NCBI RefSeq assembly: GCF_011772445.1
Contig: NZ_WVZN01000011.1
Coordinates: forward strand, 48,431 to 112,430
Source: Hydrogenophaga sp.
GTDB taxonomy: Bacteria > Pseudomonadota > Gammaproteobacteria > Burkholderiales > Burkholderiaceae_C
Length of the DNA stretch: 64,000 nucleotides
Reading direction: 5' to 3'
Under the pieces are notes generated by a model. It did no database searches. It had not been told where the DNA came from and worked only from the letters and a program-made list of their open reading frames with translations. The position numbers and the translations under genes are program-made. Shown one piece after another: positions 55,976 to 64,000 of this stretch. Position 1 is the first letter of the stretch. Each line of letters opens with the position of its first letter.

Positions 55976-57847
55976 TTAGATCGGGCCGTTCGAGAAGAAC
56001 ACACAGGCCAGTGGTGGAACGGTGATCGCGGCGCAGGCCGGCAGGTGTCCCAGGGCCTTCCCCTGCGCCCGCACCCCGCCGAGATTGCCCATCCCGCTGC
56101 CCCCGTAAACGCTGGCGTCGCTGTTCAGTACCTCGTGCCACCATCCGGCAATCGGCATGCCCAGCCGCAGGTGGTGGCGCGGCTGCGGCGTCAGGTTGCA
56201 CACGGCAAGCACGAACTGGTCGCCGGCGCGGCGGAAGAAGGCAAGCACGTCGGGCTCCTCGTGCGCCAGCGGCGCCCAGTCGAAGCGGCCGTCGAAGTCG
56301 CTGGCGTGCAGGGCGGGCAGCGCGCGGTAGACGCGGTTGAGGTCGGCCACCCAGCGCGCCACGCCGGCGTGCAGCGGGCGGGCCAGGCGATGCCAGTCGA
56401 GGGTCTGCTCGTGGTGCCACTCGTGCGGCTGCGCGAACTCGCCGCCCATGAAGAGCAGCTTCTTGCCGGGGTGTGCCCACATGTAGCCGTACAGGGTGCG
56501 CAGGCCGGCGAAGCGCTGCCATTCGTCGCCCGGCTGCCGCTGCAGCAGGCTGCCTTTTCCATACACCACCTCGTCGTGCGACAGCGCCAGCACGAAGTTC
56601 TCGTCGAAGGCGTAGAAGGAGGAGAAGCGGATGTCGCCGCCGTGCCAGCGCCGGTGCACATGCTCGCGCTGGAAATGGCGCAGCGTGTCGTTCATCCAGC
56701 CCATGTTCCATTTCATGCCGAAGCCCAGACCGCCGGCGTGCACCGGGCGCGAAACCCCCCACCAGGCCGTCGATTCCTCGGCGATGACGTGCACGTCGGG
56801 AAAGGCGGCGTACACGGCCGTGTTGAGGTCCTGCAGGAAGCGGATGGCCTCGTGGTTCTGGTTGCCGCCCTCGCGGTTGGGGATCCACTGCCCGGGCTCC
56901 CGCGCGAAGTCCAGGTACAGCATGGAGGAAACGGCGTCCACGCGCACGGCGTCGATGTGGTACTTGTCGAGCCAGAACAGCACATTGCCGATGAGGAAGT
57001 CGCGCACCTCGTTGCGCCCGTAGTTGAAGATGAGGCTGTTCCACTCCGGGTGGAAGCCCTGGCGCGGGTCGGCGTGCTCGTACAGCGCCGTGCCGTCGAA
57101 GCGCGCCAGCGCGTGGCTGTCGGCGGGAAAGTGCGAGCCGACCCAGTCGACGATCACGCCGATGCCGGCCTGGTGCAGGGTGTCCACCATGGCCATGAGG
57201 TCCTGCGGCGTGCCGTAGCGTGAGGTGGGCGCGTAGTACCCGCTCGTCTGGTAGCCCCAGGACCCGTAGAACGGGTGCTCGGCGACGGGCATGAGTTCGA
57301 CATGCGTGAAGCCGAGCTGCAGACAGTGCGCGGCCAGGCGCACGCCGAGCTCGCGGTAGTTCAGGTAGCGGCCGTCCTCGTGCCGCTGCCAGGAGCCCAG
57401 GTGGACCTCATAGACCGACATCGCTCGGCCCGCCGACTGGCGCTCGCCTCGCGTGGCCATCCACTCGCCGTCGTGCCAGTGGTGGTCGAGCCGCCAGACC
57501 TGCGAGGCGTTGCCCGGCGGCGGCTCGGCGCGGTGGGCGTGGGGGTCGGCTTTGTCGGTCCAGCGGCCATCGGCGCCTTCGATGCGGTACTTGTAGAGGT
57601 CGCCGTGCGCGGCCTGCGGCTCGTGCAGGGTCCACCGCCCGCTGCCATCGCCGAGGCGGTGCATGGCCCGGGGCCGCCAGCCGTTGAAGGACCCGATGAG
57701 CTGGACCTGGCGCGCGTTCGGTGCCCACACCGTGAAGCAGACGCCCGGCGCCTGCAGCACGGCGCCAAGGGCCGACGGCGCACGGGCCGAGGCGTCGGCG
57801 GGGCTGTGCGCGCGCGCGGGAGATGGCACGGGGGCGGGCGGCGCCAT
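55976..57847 (-). CDS. glgB: 1,4-alpha-glucan branching enzyme
   Basis: A 623-residue GH13 enzyme with an N-terminal carbohydrate-binding module ([20 protein letters not shown]). The catalytic domain shows [31 protein letters not shown] (nucleophile), [10 protein letters not shown] (acid) and [14 protein letters not shown]. It introduces alpha-1,6 branches into glycogen. ATG 57847 is preferred over an upstream start, as the next 35 residues are a Pro/Ala-rich linker. It is shorter than enzymes that have two N-terminal modules, which is normal for this type. Confidence 0.96.
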   Translation of the reverse strand: MAPPAPVPSPARAHSPADASARAPSALGAVLQAPGVCFTVWAPNARQVQLIGSFNGWRPRAMHRLGDGSGRWTLHEPQAAHGDLYKYRIEGADGRWTDKADPHAHRAEPPPGNASQVWRLDHHWHDGEWMATRGERQSAGRAMSVYEVHLGSWQRHEDGRYLNYRELGVRLAAHCLQLGFTHVELMPVAEHPFYGSWGYQTSGYYAPTSRYGTPQDLMAMVDTLHQAGIGVIVDWVGSHFPADSHALARFDGTALYEHADPRQGFHPEWNSLIFNYGRNEVRDFLIGNVLFWLDKYHIDAVRVDAVSSMLYLDFAREPGQWIPNREGGNQNHEAIRFLQDLNTAVYAAFPDVHVIAEESTAWWGVSRPVHAGGLGFGMKWNMGWMNDTLRHFQREHVHRRWHGGDIRFSSFYAFDENFVLALSHDEVVYGKGSLLQRQPGDEWQRFAGLRTLYGYMWAHPGKKLLFMGGEFAQPHEWHHEQTLDWHRLARPLHAGVARWVADLNRVYRALPALHASDFDGRFDWAPLAHEEPDVLAFFRRAGDQFVLAVCNLTPQPRHHLRLGMPIAGWWHEVLNSDASVYGGSGMGNLGGVRAQGKALGHLPACAAITVPPLACVFFSNGPI

Positions 57848-57866
57848 TGCGGCAATGTTTGCCAGC

Positions 57867-58139
57867 TCAGGCGCGCGGGTCGCGCGCGGACAGCAGGCCG
57901 GCCAGGGCCAGCCCGGCACCGGAAGCCAGGTAGACGCCGGTGAGGCTGCCGCGTCGCAGGCGGCGCTCGAATCCGGGCGTCAGTCGAGGCGGCACCCATT
58001 GCAGATCGACGCAGGCGGCGAGCACGGTGACGGCCGCGGCGTCGCACAGCGCGCGCGCGGCGAGCATGAGGATCGAACAGGCGCTGGCGAGCGGGCCGCT
58101 CACAACGGCGGCCGGCAAGGCTGGATACCAGGGGATCAT
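57867..58139 (-). CDS. small membrane protein upstream of glgB, unknown
   Basis: A 90-residue protein with two hydrophobic segments (SGPLASACSILMLAARALCDA, continuing into AAVTVLAACV, and GVYLASGAGLALAGLL) separated by a basic loop (RLTPGFERRLRRGSL). It should sit in the inner membrane with the loop in the cytoplasm. It precedes glgB by 19 bp on the same strand and may be the first gene of the operon. No family recognised; the 246-bp region upstream (58140-58385) shows no further gene and should hold the promoters. Confidence 0.6.
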   Translation of the reverse strand: MIPWYPALPAAVVSGPLASACSILMLAARALCDAAAVTVLAACVDLQWVPPRLTPGFERRLRRGSLTGVYLASGAGLALAGLLSARDPRA

Positions 58140-58385
58140 GAACGACTCCGGTGGTGAACGGGAATGGGGCTTGCTCCGTGGCAATCGCCATGCCGCCCCG
58201 TCCTGTCCGTGTTTGGTATCGCCCGCCACCACCGGGAAGCTCCCCGTGGTACTGCTGTTGACCGGCCCACGGGCTTCCTCGGCCGTCGGCTGTCGCGCGC
58301 CCTGCTCGCGGCCGCGTAAGCACCGTTACAGTTGAGCCGTCAACAACTGACCACCGACACCCCTTCTGTCCAACGGAGTCTGCTC

Positions 58386-58913
58386 ATGCGCCTTCACCGC
58401 CTCGCCACGTTCGCCATCGCCCTGATGCTCGGCGGCGCCGCCCTCGCCGGCCCCAACGACCCTTCCAGGTTCGACGGCACCCGTTACCTGCCCCAGAAGG
58501 CGCTGTACGACTTCAACTTTTCCAGGCCCCTGGAAGGCAAGGCCGCTTTCGGCTACGTCAAGAACCACCTGCGCGCCATCAAGGAATACGGCGACCCGAA
58601 GTCGCACATCGTCATCGTGGCGCACGGCAACGAACTGCACGCGTTCTCCCGTCTGAACCGCGCGGCCTATCCCGACATGTACGAGGAGCTCAAGGCCCTG
58701 GCCGACGCGGGCGTGACGATCCGCGTCTGCGCCAACGCGGCGCGCTCGCGCGGCTACAAGCCCGACGAGTTCTACGACGTGGTCACCGTGGTGCCCGCCG
58801 CCGTGATCGACCTGGCCAAGTGGCAGAACGAGGGCTACAGCTACATGTACGCCGAGATGTTCCCGCGCCTGACGCGCGAGGAACTGGTCAGGCAGGTCCC
58901 CGAGCTGCAGTAA
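58386..58913 (+). CDS. secreted DsrE-family protein
   Basis: A 175-residue protein with a signal peptide (residues 1-21, ending AALAG). The DsrE-like alpha/beta fold follows: HIVIVAHGNELHAFSR, LKALADAGVTIRVCANAARS and VVPAAVIDLAKWQNEGYSYM. The single Cys (VCANAA) lies where DsrE proteins keep a reactive cysteine. It acts in the periplasm, perhaps in sulfur metabolism. It is divergent from the glycogen cluster and convergent with the serine hydrolase gene. Confidence 0.85.
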   Translation: MRLHRLATFAIALMLGGAALAGPNDPSRFDGTRYLPQKALYDFNFSRPLEGKAAFGYVKNHLRAIKEYGDPKSHIVIVAHGNELHAFSRLNRAAYPDMYEELKALADAGVTIRVCANAARSRGYKPDEFYDVVTVVPAAVIDLAKWQNEGYSYMYAEMFPRLTREELVRQVPELQ

Positions 58914-58922
58914 GCCCGTGCC

Positions 58923-60182
58923 TCACCGGGCCCGCCCGAAGCGCCCGGGTGGCCCGTGCTGCGCGAGCAGCGCGTGCCAGAGCGACGTGAGTTCGGCCGA
59001 GGCGCCCGGGTCGTTGGGGTTGAGGTTCACCGCTGTCTGCACCAGCACGAAGCGCGTGATCGGATCGATCAGAACGGCCTGGCCCAGGATGCCGCGCATG
59101 GCGTAGTAGCGCGGCGTCTCGCCGGACAGCCAGATCTGGTAGCCGTAGTTGGGGCTCAGGCCGCGCGCCGGCGTGGTGCTTTCGTAGACCCAGGGGCGCG
59201 AGACCACCTGCTGGCCATTCCAGCGCCCGTCGTGGGCGAGCATGAGGCCCAGGCGGGCCCAGTCGCGCAGGCGGGCCACCACGCAGCAGAAGCCGAGCGC
59301 ATCGCCTGCGGCGTCGGCGTCCCACGCGGCATTGGCTTCGGCCCCCAGCGGGGCCCAGAGGCGGCGGCTGAAGTAGTCGGGCAGGGACATGCCCACCGCG
59401 CGGCTGACCACCATGCCCAGCACCTGCGAATCGGCGCTGGAGTAATGGAACACGCGGCCCGGTTCGGCCACGCGAGTGTCGAACTGGCGCACCGCCGCCA
59501 CCGCACCCATGGCCGCTGGGCCGATCAGGCCGTCGATGAGGCGGCGCACGTCGTCGTCCGGCTGGTAGGTCTCCCGAAAGCCGATGCCGGAGGCCATGGG
59601 CAGCAAGGCGTGAATGGGCGTGGCCCCATAGGCCGTGCCCGCCAGTTCGGGCACGTAGGCGGAGACGGGGTCGTTGAGCGAGCGGATGGCGCGGTCTTCC
59701 AGCGCCGCGCCCGCCAGCAAGCCGGTGATCGTCTTGGCCAGCGAATGCGAGAGGAACCGGTCGCTGTCCTTGCGGCCGTACTGGTAACGCTCGAACAGGA
59801 TGTCGCTGTCGCGCGCAATGAGCAGGCCCGTGACGGGGTGGCGGCGCAGGTAGTCGTCCAGCGTGTGTGTGCGGCCTTCGTGCTGATACGTCAGTTCAAA
59901 GGCCCCCGCCACCCGCGACAAGGGCGACGGCTTGGCCGAGGTGGGCACCTCGCGCAGGGGGCGGAACCGGTCGTAGTGGCTGTGCAGGCCCACGTAGTGT
60001 TCCTGCTTCAGGTCCTCGCGCCGGGTGCCGGGCGGGGGCACCGGGTAGCCCTGGGCCTGCCCGTACGCGGCGGCTTGCGGGCCATCGGGCGCGAAGCCGG
60101 GCTCGGCCTGCGCACCCAGCGCCGCAGCGCCCCACAGGGCGGCGGCCAGCAGGCGAAAGGGCCGGCGCAGCAAACCGGCCAC
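58923..60182 (-). CDS. serine hydrolase, class C beta-lactamase-like
   Basis: A 419-residue exported protein with a signal peptide (residues 1-26, ending GAQA). The catalytic SxxK is in SHSLAKTITG, and a Tyr-Ser motif (FHYSSADSQVLG) supplies the second catalytic element. The fold is that of penicillin-binding proteins and esterases rather than a dedicated antibiotic-resistance enzyme. Substrate unknown. It follows the hydroxylase gene by one base, so the two are likely co-transcribed. Confidence 0.87.
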   Translation of the reverse strand: MAGLLRRPFRLLAAALWGAAALGAQAEPGFAPDGPQAAAYGQAQGYPVPPPGTRREDLKQEHYVGLHSHYDRFRPLREVPTSAKPSPLSRVAGAFELTYQHEGRTHTLDDYLRRHPVTGLLIARDSDILFERYQYGRKDSDRFLSHSLAKTITGLLAGAALEDRAIRSLNDPVSAYVPELAGTAYGATPIHALLPMASGIGFRETYQPDDDVRRLIDGLIGPAAMGAVAAVRQFDTRVAEPGRVFHYSSADSQVLGMVVSRAVGMSLPDYFSRRLWAPLGAEANAAWDADAAGDALGFCCVVARLRDWARLGLMLAHDGRWNGQQVVSRPWVYESTTPARGLSPNYGYQIWLSGETPRYYAMRGILGQAVLIDPITRFVLVQTAVNLNPNDPGASAELTSLWHALLAQHGPPGRFGRAR

Positions 60183-60183
60183 C

Positions 60184-60885
60184 CTAGGCGTACTTCTTCA
60201 GGTTGGCCCGGATCGCTTTCACCTCTTCGGAGTAGCGGCCCAGCACGCGGGTGAGCAAGAGGTTGAGCAGCCCATAGTGCAGCGGCATGGGCCGCAGCAC
60301 GTCCACGATGAGCACGACGCGGATGTCGCTGGCGTCGTTGATGACCTCGTGGCTCCAGCTGTCGTCGAAGAGGATGCTGTGGCCGTTGGTCCAGGTGTGG
60401 AACTGGTCCTTCACGCGCAGCGTGGGCGGGTTCTCGGCGGGCACCTTCAAGGCCAGGTGGTAGCGCAGGTAGCCGGTGTAAGGCCCGTCGTGCGCGGGGA
60501 TGGACTTGCCCGGGTCCAGGATCGAAAAGAAGGCGCCGAGCAGGTGGGGCACCTGCCGCAGCGCCGCCATGGTCTGGGGGCACCTGCCGGCGTTGGCGGG
60601 CACCTCGCCGTCGACGGTGGCGAGCATGAACACACGCCAGCTCTTGTCGGGGTTGACCGTGCCGGAGATGTAGGTTTCGGCCTTGGAGACCTCGTGGTAG
60701 CGCGGGATGCGTTCACGCTCCTGCAGCAGCCCTTCGAGTTCGGCGCGGATGGCGTCCTGGTGCCGGTCCAGCACGCGCAGGGCCGGGTAGGTCTGGTCGA
60801 TGTCGAAGAACGCCGGCCGCTGCTGGCCACCGGCCTGCCGCGAGAAGATGGCATTGATGCGACGCTGAACGGGGCTCTGCGACAT
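60184..60885 (-). CDS. aspartyl/asparaginyl beta-hydroxylase-like (LpxO-type) protein
   Basis: A 233-residue Fe(II)/2-oxoglutarate-dependent oxygenase fold. The metal site is seen in IPAHDGPYTGYLRYHLAL (His-x-Asp-like and later His) and SILFDDSWSHEVIND. Bacterial members hydroxylate lipid A acyl chains (LpxO) or proteins. Unlike LpxO no N-terminal membrane anchor is evident. It is the first gene of a two-gene unit with the serine hydrolase. Confidence 0.85.
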   Translation of the reverse strand: MSQSPVQRRINAIFSRQAGGQQRPAFFDIDQTYPALRVLDRHQDAIRAELEGLLQERERIPRYHEVSKAETYISGTVNPDKSWRVFMLATVDGEVPANAGRCPQTMAALRQVPHLLGAFFSILDPGKSIPAHDGPYTGYLRYHLALKVPAENPPTLRVKDQFHTWTNGHSILFDDSWSHEVINDASDIRVVLIVDVLRPMPLHYGLLNLLLTRVLGRYSEEVKAIRANLKKYA

Positions 60886-60954
60886 CGCGTCTCCTGATGG
60901 ATCCCGTGGGGAGGAACGCGCGCATTATGGGCCGCAGGCCCGCTGGTCGAAGGC

Positions 60955-60986
60955 AAAAAAAAGAGGCAGCCCGTGCGGGCTGCCTC
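60955..60986 (-). terminator. Rho-independent terminator of the DUF4148 gene
   Basis: On the minus strand, a perfect 10-bp stem GAGGCAGCCC/GGGCTGCCTC with a 4-nt loop is followed by eight Ts. It ends transcription 30 bp after the DUF4148 stop. Confidence 0.9.
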
Positions 60987-61017
60987 AAATCCTTGGAGGA
61001 GACAAACGGTGAGACGA

Positions 61018-61419
61018 TCAGTTGACCTGGACGCTGCCCTGGCCTTGCACCACGGCATTGCCCTGCACGGCGCGCAGGCCGGCCAGGCGGATCAGCTCGG
61101 CCTGCTCGGGCGTGGCCACGGGCTGGAGTTCACCGCGGACCGTCAGACCCAGGCGGCGGGCTTCGGCGGCTTCGGCCAGCACCTGGGCGCGGGTGAGGCC
61201 GCTGGCGACCACGGTGGCTTGCGCTTGCGCGGGGTTGGCTTCGCCGCGGGCGATCTGGTCGGCCCGGTAGGCGGCGGCGGCCTGGGCTTGCACTTCGGCG
61301 CGGCTCAGGTTGGACTGGAAGTTGAAGACTTCGTTGCCTTCGATGGGGCCTTCGGCGAAGGCGGCACCCGCGGTCAGGGCGAAGGCGATGGGCAGGAGGA
61401 TGCGTTGGGAGGCGTTCAT
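61018..61419 (-). CDS. DUF4148-like secreted protein
   Basis: A 133-residue protein with a signal peptide (residues 1-22, ending AAFA). The rest is Ala/Arg/Gln-rich helix with the family-like LSRAEVQAQAAAAYRADQIA and a second related segment, GLTRAQVLAEAAEARRLGL. The two segments are an internal repeat of the DUF4148 type common in Burkholderiales. It is periplasmic. It diverges from a heavy-metal-type two-component system, with a palindrome between them. Confidence 0.82.
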   Translation of the reverse strand: MNASQRILLPIAFALTAGAAFAEGPIEGNEVFNFQSNLSRAEVQAQAAAAYRADQIARGEANPAQAQATVVASGLTRAQVLAEAAEARRLGLTVRGELQPVATPEQAELIRLAGLRAVQGNAVVQGQGSVQVN

Positions 61420-61540
61420 GACAGTTCCTTTGGAGACGACAGGTTGAAAACGATGGAGGGAGGAGACACTTGGAAAGCCGGTCTGCGTCGGCATGGGATG
61501 AACTGTAGAAACCGGGCCTGTCGTTTCCCGAACGCCTGAA

Positions 61541-61554
61541 TTACGTATTCGTAA
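61541..61554. promoter_or_regulatory. palindrome between DUF4148 and the response regulator
   Basis: TTACG-TATT-CGTAA is a perfect 5-bp dyad about 80 bp before the response-regulator start and 120 bp before the DUF4148 start. It resembles operators of CusR/CopR-type regulators in layout. Confidence 0.45.
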
Positions 61555-61634
61555 CCCACCGCGCGCTCACTTTCCGTGACAATTTCATAGCGCGCAATCG
61601 GATGGCGCGCCATTCATTCCGAGTACCCCACGCC

Positions 61635-62318
61635 ATGCGCATCCTGGTCATTGAAGACGAAGCCAAGCAAGCCGACTACGTCAAGCGCGGCCTGACCGAG
61701 GCCGGCTACACGGTCGACGTGGCGCGCGACGGCATCGAAGGCCGCTACCTCGCCACCGAAGGCGACTACCAGCTCGTGGTGCTCGACATCATGTTGCCGG
61801 GGGTGGACGGCTTCGGCGTGCTGTCCGCGCTGCGCGAAAAGCACAACACCCCGGTGCTGATGCTCACGGCGCGCGACCTGGTGGAGGACCGCGTGCGCGG
61901 CCTGCAGTCCGGTGCCGACGACTACCTCGTCAAGCCGTTTGCCTTCTCCGAGCTGCTGGCGCGCATCGGCGCGCTGCTGCGCCGGGGCCCGGCCTCCTCG
62001 ACCGAGGCGACCAACAGCCGCCTGAGCGTGAGCAACCTCGAGATCGACCTGCTGAGCCGCAAGGCCTCGCGTGCGGGGCAACGGCTGGAGCTCACGGCCA
62101 AGGAATTCGCGCTGCTGGCCCTGCTGGCGCGCCGCAAGGGGCAGATCCTTTCGCGCACCACGCTGGCCGAGCAGGTGTGGGACATGAACTTCGACTCCGA
62201 CACCAACGTGGTCGAGGTGGCGATCCGCCGGCTGCGCGCCAAGATGGACGACCCCTTCCGCCCCAAGTTGCTGCACAACGTGCGCGGCATGGGCTATGTG
62301 CTGGAGGAACGCGCGTGA
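61635..62318 (+). CDS. OmpR-family response regulator, heavy-metal (CusR/IrlR) type
   Basis: The 227-residue protein has a receiver domain (Asp51 in VVLDIMLPG, Thr in MLTARD, Lys in LVKPFAF) and a winged-helix domain (ELTAKEFALLALLARRKGQI, VVEVAIRRLRAKMD, RGMGYVLEE). ATG 61635 begins MRILVIEDEA; an in-frame ATG 33 bp upstream is less likely. The stop overlaps GTG of the kinase. Probably controls envelope or metal-response genes, including possibly the divergent DUF4148 gene. Confidence 0.93.
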   Translation: MRILVIEDEAKQADYVKRGLTEAGYTVDVARDGIEGRYLATEGDYQLVVLDIMLPGVDGFGVLSALREKHNTPVLMLTARDLVEDRVRGLQSGADDYLVKPFAFSELLARIGALLRRGPASSTEATNSRLSVSNLEIDLLSRKASRAGQRLELTAKEFALLALLARRKGQILSRTTLAEQVWDMNFDSDTNVVEVAIRRLRAKMDDPFRPKLLHNVRGMGYVLEERA

Positions 62319-63718
62319 ACACGACCACGATCGACGGGACCGCCGGCGCGAGCGCCAACGCGGCTTCCGCGGACCCGCGCAGCGGGCCCACGCCCTGCAC
62401 GTACTCCATCGGCAAGCGCCTGTCGCTGCTGCTGGCGGTGCAGACCATCATCGGCCTGGGCGTGCTGCTGGCCGTCATCTACGCCGCCACCTGGATGCTG
62501 TTCGAGTCGCGCCAGCAGGAGGAACTGCGCGGCTACTCCAACGTGCTCATCGAGGTGCTGAAAGACGCCGACGCCGATGGCGGCGAGGCCGCGATGGTGC
62601 AGAAGCTGCAATGGCTGAGCGAACGCCGGCCCGGCAATTTCGTGCAGGTCCACCGCGCCGACGGCAGCGAGATGTACCGCGACGCGCTGCCCACCTTCGA
62701 CCCCGGGACCGCGCCGACGAGCGAGCTGCGCTTCTCGGTGCCGCGCGCCGACGGCAGCGCGCCGCTGCAGGGCCGGCTGGTGATGGACTGTTCGCGCGAT
62801 GCCCAATACGGCCAGCGCATGGCCCTGCTGCTGGTGGCCGCCACGCTGGCGGGCGGCGCCTTTGTGGCCTGGGCCACCTTCTGGCGCGTGCGCTGCAGCC
62901 TGCGCCCGCTCGCGGACCTGGCGAGCCAGACCCGCGCGATCGACGTGCGTCGACTGGACCAGCGCCTGGCGCTGAGCGAGCCCATCGAGGAGCTTCAGCC
63001 GCTGATCGAGCAATTCAACGGCCTCATGCAACGCGTGGAGCGCACCTACGTGCAACTCGAGGGCTTCAACGCCGACGTGGCGCATGAACTGCGCACGCCC
63101 TTGGCCAACCTGATCGGCCACACCGAGGTCGCGCTGAGCCGCGAGCGCAGCGCGCCCGAGCTGGAGGAAGTGCTGCTGTCCAACCTGGAAGAGTTGCAGC
63201 GCATGGCGGGCATCGTCAACGACATGCTGTTCCTGGCGCAAGCCGACCGCGGCGTGAAGGCGCGCCGCGGGGCGCCGGTGAGCCTGGCCGATCTGGTGCA
63301 ACAGGTGGTGGAATTCCACGAGGCGCCGATGGAGGAGGCCGGTCTGGGCATCGACATCGAGGGCGACGCCCAGCTGGCGGTGGACGAGCCGCTCTTCAAG
63401 CGCGCGCTGTCCAATCTGCTGGGCAATGCCATCCGCTACGCCGACAAGGACTCACGCCTGTGCGTGCGCATCCAGCAGGAGGCCGACGGCAGCGTGCGCC
63501 TGTGGGTGGAGAACTGCGGCCCGGCAATCGAACCCGACCACCTGCCCCGCCTGTTCGATCGCTTCTTCCGCGCCGACGCCTCGCGCTGCGAACTGGAGAA
63601 GCCGCACCACGGCCTGGGCTTGTCCATCGTGGCGGCCATCGCGCGCATGCACGACGGCTTCGCGGTGGCCGAGTCGGACGCCGGCCGCACACGGGTCGGC
63701 TTCATCATGGCGGTGTGA
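62315..63718 (+). CDS. sensor histidine kinase, heavy-metal-sensor type
   Basis: A 467-residue inner-membrane kinase. Two hydrophobic segments (near residues 37-60 and 170-190) enclose a periplasmic sensor domain of about 110 residues. A HAMP region (SLRPLADLASQTRAI) leads to the phosphoacceptor His257 (DVAHELRTPLANL) and an ATPase domain (NLLGNAIRYAD, LFDRFFRADASR, HHGLGLSIVAAIARMH). GTG 62315 overlaps the regulator stop. It pairs with the response regulator at 61635. Confidence 0.93.
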   Translation: MNTTTIDGTAGASANAASADPRSGPTPCTYSIGKRLSLLLAVQTIIGLGVLLAVIYAATWMLFESRQQEELRGYSNVLIEVLKDADADGGEAAMVQKLQWLSERRPGNFVQVHRADGSEMYRDALPTFDPGTAPTSELRFSVPRADGSAPLQGRLVMDCSRDAQYGQRMALLLVAATLAGGAFVAWATFWRVRCSLRPLADLASQTRAIDVRRLDQRLALSEPIEELQPLIEQFNGLMQRVERTYVQLEGFNADVAHELRTPLANLIGHTEVALSRERSAPELEEVLLSNLEELQRMAGIVNDMLFLAQADRGVKARRGAPVSLADLVQQVVEFHEAPMEEAGLGIDIEGDAQLAVDEPLFKRALSNLLGNAIRYADKDSRLCVRIQQEADGSVRLWVENCGPAIEPDHLPRLFDRFFRADASRCELEKPHHGLGLSIVAAIARMHDGFAVAESDAGRTRVGFIMAV

Positions 63719-63731
63719 GACCGCCCGCGCG

Positions 63732-64000
63732 TCACCCGGGCAGGAAAAGCGCCTGCAGATCGCTCAGGAAGTCAAAGCCCCGCTCGGTCGGTCGCACCTG
63801 AGCGCCTTCGCGTTCGATCAGGCCTTTCGCCTCGGCCTCGCGCAAGGCCGCGTCGATGCTGGACAGCGGCAGGCCGGTGCCGGCCATGAAATCGGCCAGG
63901 GCGAAGCCCTCGCGCAGGCGCAGGGCGTTGAGCATGAACTCGAACGGCAACTGGGCGCGCGGCACCTCGTCCATGCTCGCCACGGCGTCGCCGGCAAGGG
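63732..64000 (-). CDS. hemW: HemW-like radical SAM protein, C-terminal end (partial)
   Basis: The frame ends at 63732 and runs out of the window at its right edge, giving about 89 residues. RAQLPFEFMLNALRLREGFA and a short ending FDFLSDLQALFLPG match the C-terminal winged-helix-like domain of HemW (oxygen-independent coproporphyrinogen oxidase-like haem chaperone). The radical SAM core would lie to the right. ATG 63983 is internal. Confidence 0.85.
   Translation of the reverse strand, partial: LAGDAVASMDEVPRAQLPFEFMLNALRLREGFALADFMAGTGLPLSSIDAALREAEAKGLIEREGAQVRPTERGFDFLSDLQALFLPG

Overview
The window looks like chromosome of a high-GC betaproteobacterium of the order Burkholderiales, most likely family Comamonadaceae (Hydrogenophaga-, Acidovorax- or Variovorax-like). 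The evidence is dense GC-rich coding sequence, many ATGA/GTGA stop-start overlaps, a TctC/Bug solute-binding protein, the urt/ure arrangement and the style of the dispersed intergenic repeats. The genus is an inference. I see no transposase, integrase, prophage structural gene or CRISPR array.

Bases 1-8099 hold a purine-scavenging block: the end of an ABC permease, GuaD-like nucleoside deaminases, a Rieske oxygenase (HpxD-like candidate), an NMT1/SsuA-type binding protein and ureD. The Rieske gene and the binding-protein gene diverge, and each has a leader with the blocks and folding of the xanthine-I (NMT1 motif) riboswitch. The first 4.4 kb is an old tandem duplication. Its second copy holds a truncated permease, a decaying deaminase frameshifted into the next gene, and a diverged paralogue of an unknown protein; a 91-bp relic of the Rieske 3' end marks the join. 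Bases 8222-13074 carry two further unknown, possibly effector-like proteins on either side of a degenerate receiver/TPR protein.

Bases 13095-18969 hold a LysR regulator divergent from iorA/iorB-like 2-ketoacid:ferredoxin oxidoreductase genes and a Bug binding protein. Bases 19376-25002 encode the urea ABC transporter urtABCDE (minus strand), followed by an orphan gene. Bases 26052-30567 encode a two-component pair whose sensor is an NCS1-type transporter fused to a hybrid kinase. Divergent from it, ureA-hupE/ureJ-ureB-ureC-ureE-ureF-ureG (30628-35478) makes urease and its nickel machinery. Purine uptake and breakdown, urea uptake and urea hydrolysis are therefore all encoded within about 35 kb, though ureD lies 22.5 kb from the rest of urease.

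A tRNA-Ser(UGA) at 35540 is followed by a two-gene DUF6978/DUF1828 cassette, a DUF2243 membrane protein, and a three-subunit molybdenum hydroxylase of PaoABC type (38083-42037). Bases 42084-58139 form a long minus-strand glycogen/trehalose cluster (small membrane protein, glgB, glgC, glgX, treZ, malQ-treY fusion, glgA) that ends in two ferritin-like proteins, which suggests a storage and stress function. The right end carries a secreted DsrE protein, a serine hydrolase, an aspartyl/asparaginyl hydroxylase-like protein, a DUF4148 protein divergent from a heavy-metal-type two-component system, and the 3' end of hemW.
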